Positions 61,312 through 64,000 of a DNA stretch of 64,000 nucleotides are shown here, piece after piece. The position numbers and the translations under genes were made by a program. The stretch spans positions 1,581,401-1,645,400 of the forward strand of contig LNAC01000001.1 of NCBI GenBank assembly GCA_002007465.1, given 5' to 3'. Position 1 is the first letter of the stretch; every line of letters starts with the position of its first letter. The notes under the pieces are model-generated. The model had not been told where the DNA came from and ran no database searches. It saw only the letters and a list, made by a program, of their open reading frames with translations. Origin of the DNA: Ailurus styani. Its lineage: Eukaryota; Chordata; Mammalia; Carnivora; Ailuridae.

Positions 61312-64000
61312 ACCTCAGAAGTGCCGAGAAAGATGCTCCCTCGTAAGCACCTGTCATGAGAACGGTGCTGCGTTGTGAATCTCTCTGTGCCTCTCCCCTG
61401 CTCTTCACGGGAAGATTCGGGAGGTGGGAAGAGGTGTGTCTGCGCATCTGACAGGTGACCTGTGGGGGCCTAGGTTCCCTCAGCCACAAACTAATGAACG
61501 TGTGTCGCCCAAGAATGGAAACTCGTGGCCAGATGCGTCTAGAATCCAGGTGCACTGAGTGTGAGTCTAGTGAATTTTCCCCAATCATCCGCTGCCCCGT
61601 GCAGGTGGGCAGAGTGGGAACACCGCGTGCCCGGCCTCGCACCCCGGGGCGACCGCCCGCGCACACCTGCTCACGTGCTGTCGGCGGCTTGGCCGGACGA
61701 GTTCAGCAGCGGTCGGAGGGCTGAGGCGAGGGGCCGAGCGGGGGGCCGAGCCCCTCTGCCCCACGTGGGGGTGGGAGCCAGGGAGCATGCTGTTCCCCAG
61801 AGTGAAGGGACCCCAGGGCCGTGGCCCAGACTTGGGGACCCCGGCTCTGGGGGACAGGCTGGACGAGACCAAGCCCCTTTCGACTTACTCACTTGACCCG
61901 ACAGGTGCCAGCCTGGCAAGGCGTCCGCCCTGTGTGTGACTGTCCCCAGGTGAGAGGCCCTCCCCCCCACACAGCTGGCGAGGCTGAGGGGTCCCGGTGG
62001 CCGTGCCCTTGCGGACGCTGCCTCTCCTCCTCGGGACTTTGGGCTGTGGCTAGTCTTATTCAAAGGATTAGAATTTGCTTTTTGTTAAAGGTACTAAACT
62101 CATTCAGCCATGAGAATATTAAAAGTATATTTAGCAAGTTTGCATTTACTTTTGACCATTTCTAATTGAACTGAGAGCTTCCCATTCTGGAAGCCATCCA
62201 GCAGCTCTGACCACAATGCTGTGTTGAGTGAGCCATGCTACATGATCATCGCTGAGCTTGTAACGTTCCTGTTATAATCTTATTTCAAGTCCCAACTACA
62301 CAGGTCTTGTTCCCACGCTTCCATTTTTAACTAATGAAAATTTATTACAAAGAAATCCTAATTATACCCTCTGGAATAGGACACAATTGAAAATCCACTG
62401 GTGATTTTCTTTTTTTGAAAATCCACATAATCACATAAGAAGCAAAGAATGCAAGTTCTCCTGAAATAGTTGGTCTATAAATAAGATTCGCTAATGGGCT
62501 GAGCAAAGGTTTTTGTTGTTGTTCTTCGTTTGTACATTTTGTATTAGGTTGGATTAATCCACACGCCGTCCTGGTGAGTGTCAGAGGACGTTGCATATTC
62601 TCAGCACATCCTGACATTGGTAACTGACAGATTTCCACGGGGTTCTGGATGGACGGTGTTGGCAAAAGCGGGCATCAGGAGGCAGGGACCAGCTTGGTTA
62701 AGGGACGGTATGACCTTGAACTGGCCTGCCTCCGTCTCCCCAAGAGCACAGATCCTGCGGACTGGCGGATAATCCTCTGTGGGCGTCTGTGCGGGGCCTC
62801 GTGGGGCATTAGCCGCATCTCTGGTCTCTGCCTCTGCATGTGCTGATAGCCAGCAGACGCCCCCCGGAGCACCGTCACCCCGGGCGAGGGCACTGTGCTG
62901 TCCCTGTGTCAGGAAGCCTGCTGTGTGTGGCCTGAGTGCCTTCCACCCGCTACTGCCTGCGGCGAGGCTTTGCAGAGAAGTGGGGACGTGCCATCCCCTT
63001 TCGATGCATGTTCTCTGCTCTTTCTACGTCCTAAGAACATAGGGTGCTGGCGGGCGCATCACGGTGCTTGGCAGGGGGACCGGGCAGCCTCACCTGACCG
63101 CAGTGCCGTCGGAAAGGGAAGTGTCTGTAAAGCCGGTGGTCTAGGGACAGACTAGATTTGCCCCCCGCGTTGCTGGGGTCACTGTCCGTGGGACCCGGCC
63201 CCGGGCATGTGTGGGGCCGGGCTGGGCAGGGAGGAGCCCCTCTGGGGTCCGAGCCAAGCTCTCCAGGCCAGTGTAGGTAGACGGTGCGGCTCAGGGCTGA
63301 GCAGAGGCTGTGACGAGGGGACCCGAGCCGCGAGGGGACCGGCTGCCCCACGCAGGCCAGGTCAGCGGGCAGGAGGACGTCCCCGGAGTCCCTGCGTCTG
63401 CAGGTGGCCGAGCATCTGCCAGCGGCCGACAGTGAGGCGGTTAGGAGCAGGTCCCCCAGTGCTGCAGGGCTGAGCGCGGAGACAGAGCTCTGGGTCGGGC
63501 GGCAGAGAACAGAAGGCAGGGCGCCGAGCTGGTGCTGAGTCAGGGCGGGCGCCTTCCCCCCCCCAGGCACCTCCCTGCTGAAGGGGGGCTGGCTCCCCTG
63601 CCGCCCCCTCCCCTGGCCCTGGCTCCTGCCGGCTCTCGATGCTGCCCCCTGTGCTGGGTCGTGGCCCCCGGGCCTGGCGAGGGACAGTCCAGAGGCCCTG
63701 CTCTGCGCCTGCCCCGGCGCAGACGGCCGGGAGCGGGGTCCCGGTGCCCGCTGCTGCCACGGGCATCTCCCTGCCGGGTCGGACCCCGGCACAGCGTTCC
63801 TGTGCCCAGAGTGTCGACGGCGTACTCTCCGGGGGTGTCTTTCCGCGTTTGTGCAAAATGAAGGTCTCCCCCAAACAAACGACAGAAACAGAACCGGACG
63901 TGAGCGCCAGTGATTCGTTCCGACCGAGAAGCTCGCCCTTTACGTCCTTGACACCAGGTCTAGGCGGTGAGACGTGACTCTGGCTGCCTTCTGGTGACCC

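Larger units (their letters stand above)
46025..64000 (+). other. TCERG1L: TCERG1L intron downstream of exon D, continuing past the window
   Basis: Exon D ends after two bases of a codon, so a further coding exon is required. None of the expected FF-domain sequence appears in the remaining 18 kb on the + strand, so this is most simply one long intron that leaves the window. It holds three Can-SINEs, one with an internal minisatellite, an ATC/ACC array, MIR and L2 fossils, a polypyrimidine tract (59112-59236), a polypurine tract (61157-61311) and a third LTR-like fossil (about 59.83-60.19 kb). Confidence 0.65.

Overview
The window is mammalian nuclear DNA, most likely from a carnivore of the weasel family (Mustelidae). 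It holds at least six tRNA-derived Can-SINEs, a SINE family restricted to Carnivora. The youngest copy (9447-9686) has the pyrimidine-rich body and AAAAT-type tail I associate with mustelids; the family-level call is inference. The region is GC-rich, carries many minisatellites and has little unique coding sequence, as is common in distal, subtelomere-like chromosome segments.

One protein-coding gene is supported: TCERG1L (transcription elongation regulator 1-like, paralogue of TCERG1/CA150), on the + strand. Four consecutive internal exons can be read: 23225-23316, 26599-26687, 38128-38282 and 45955-46024. Each has AG/GT borders, an open frame, and a phase that fits the next exon exactly (2+90, 87+2, 1+153+1 and 2+66+2 bases). 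Joined, they encode an acidic and basic linker, a complete WW domain whose first tryptophan codon is split between the second and third exons, and the start of the charged linker that precedes the FF domains in this family. The N-terminal exons and the FF-domain exons were not found. The first probably lie left of the window and the second right of it, so nearly all the remaining sequence is intron.

Layout. 1-23224: upstream intron (or 5' region) with an L1 fragment, two Can-SINEs, L2 and MaLR-type fossils, a TG microsatellite and, just before the first exon, a CpG-rich block (about 21.1-22.25 kb). 23317-26598, 26688-38127 and 38283-45954: three introns of 3.3, 11.4 and 7.7 kb. 46025-64000: the next intron, running off the right end, with a Can-SINE that contains a 21-unit minisatellite, two more Can-SINEs, a 0.4 kb ATC/ACC tandem array, MIR/L2 fossils and long polypyrimidine and polypurine tracts.

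No rRNA, free-standing tRNA, CRISPR or bacterial-type feature is present. The many long open frames in GC-rich stretches lack protein-like composition and splice support, and I treat them as chance. The most notable non-coding items are the minisatellite inside the SINE, the CpG-rich block before the first exon, a perfect 20-bp palindrome beside a second hairpin, three related LTR-like fossils, and AT-rich islands with clustered homeodomain-type core sites.
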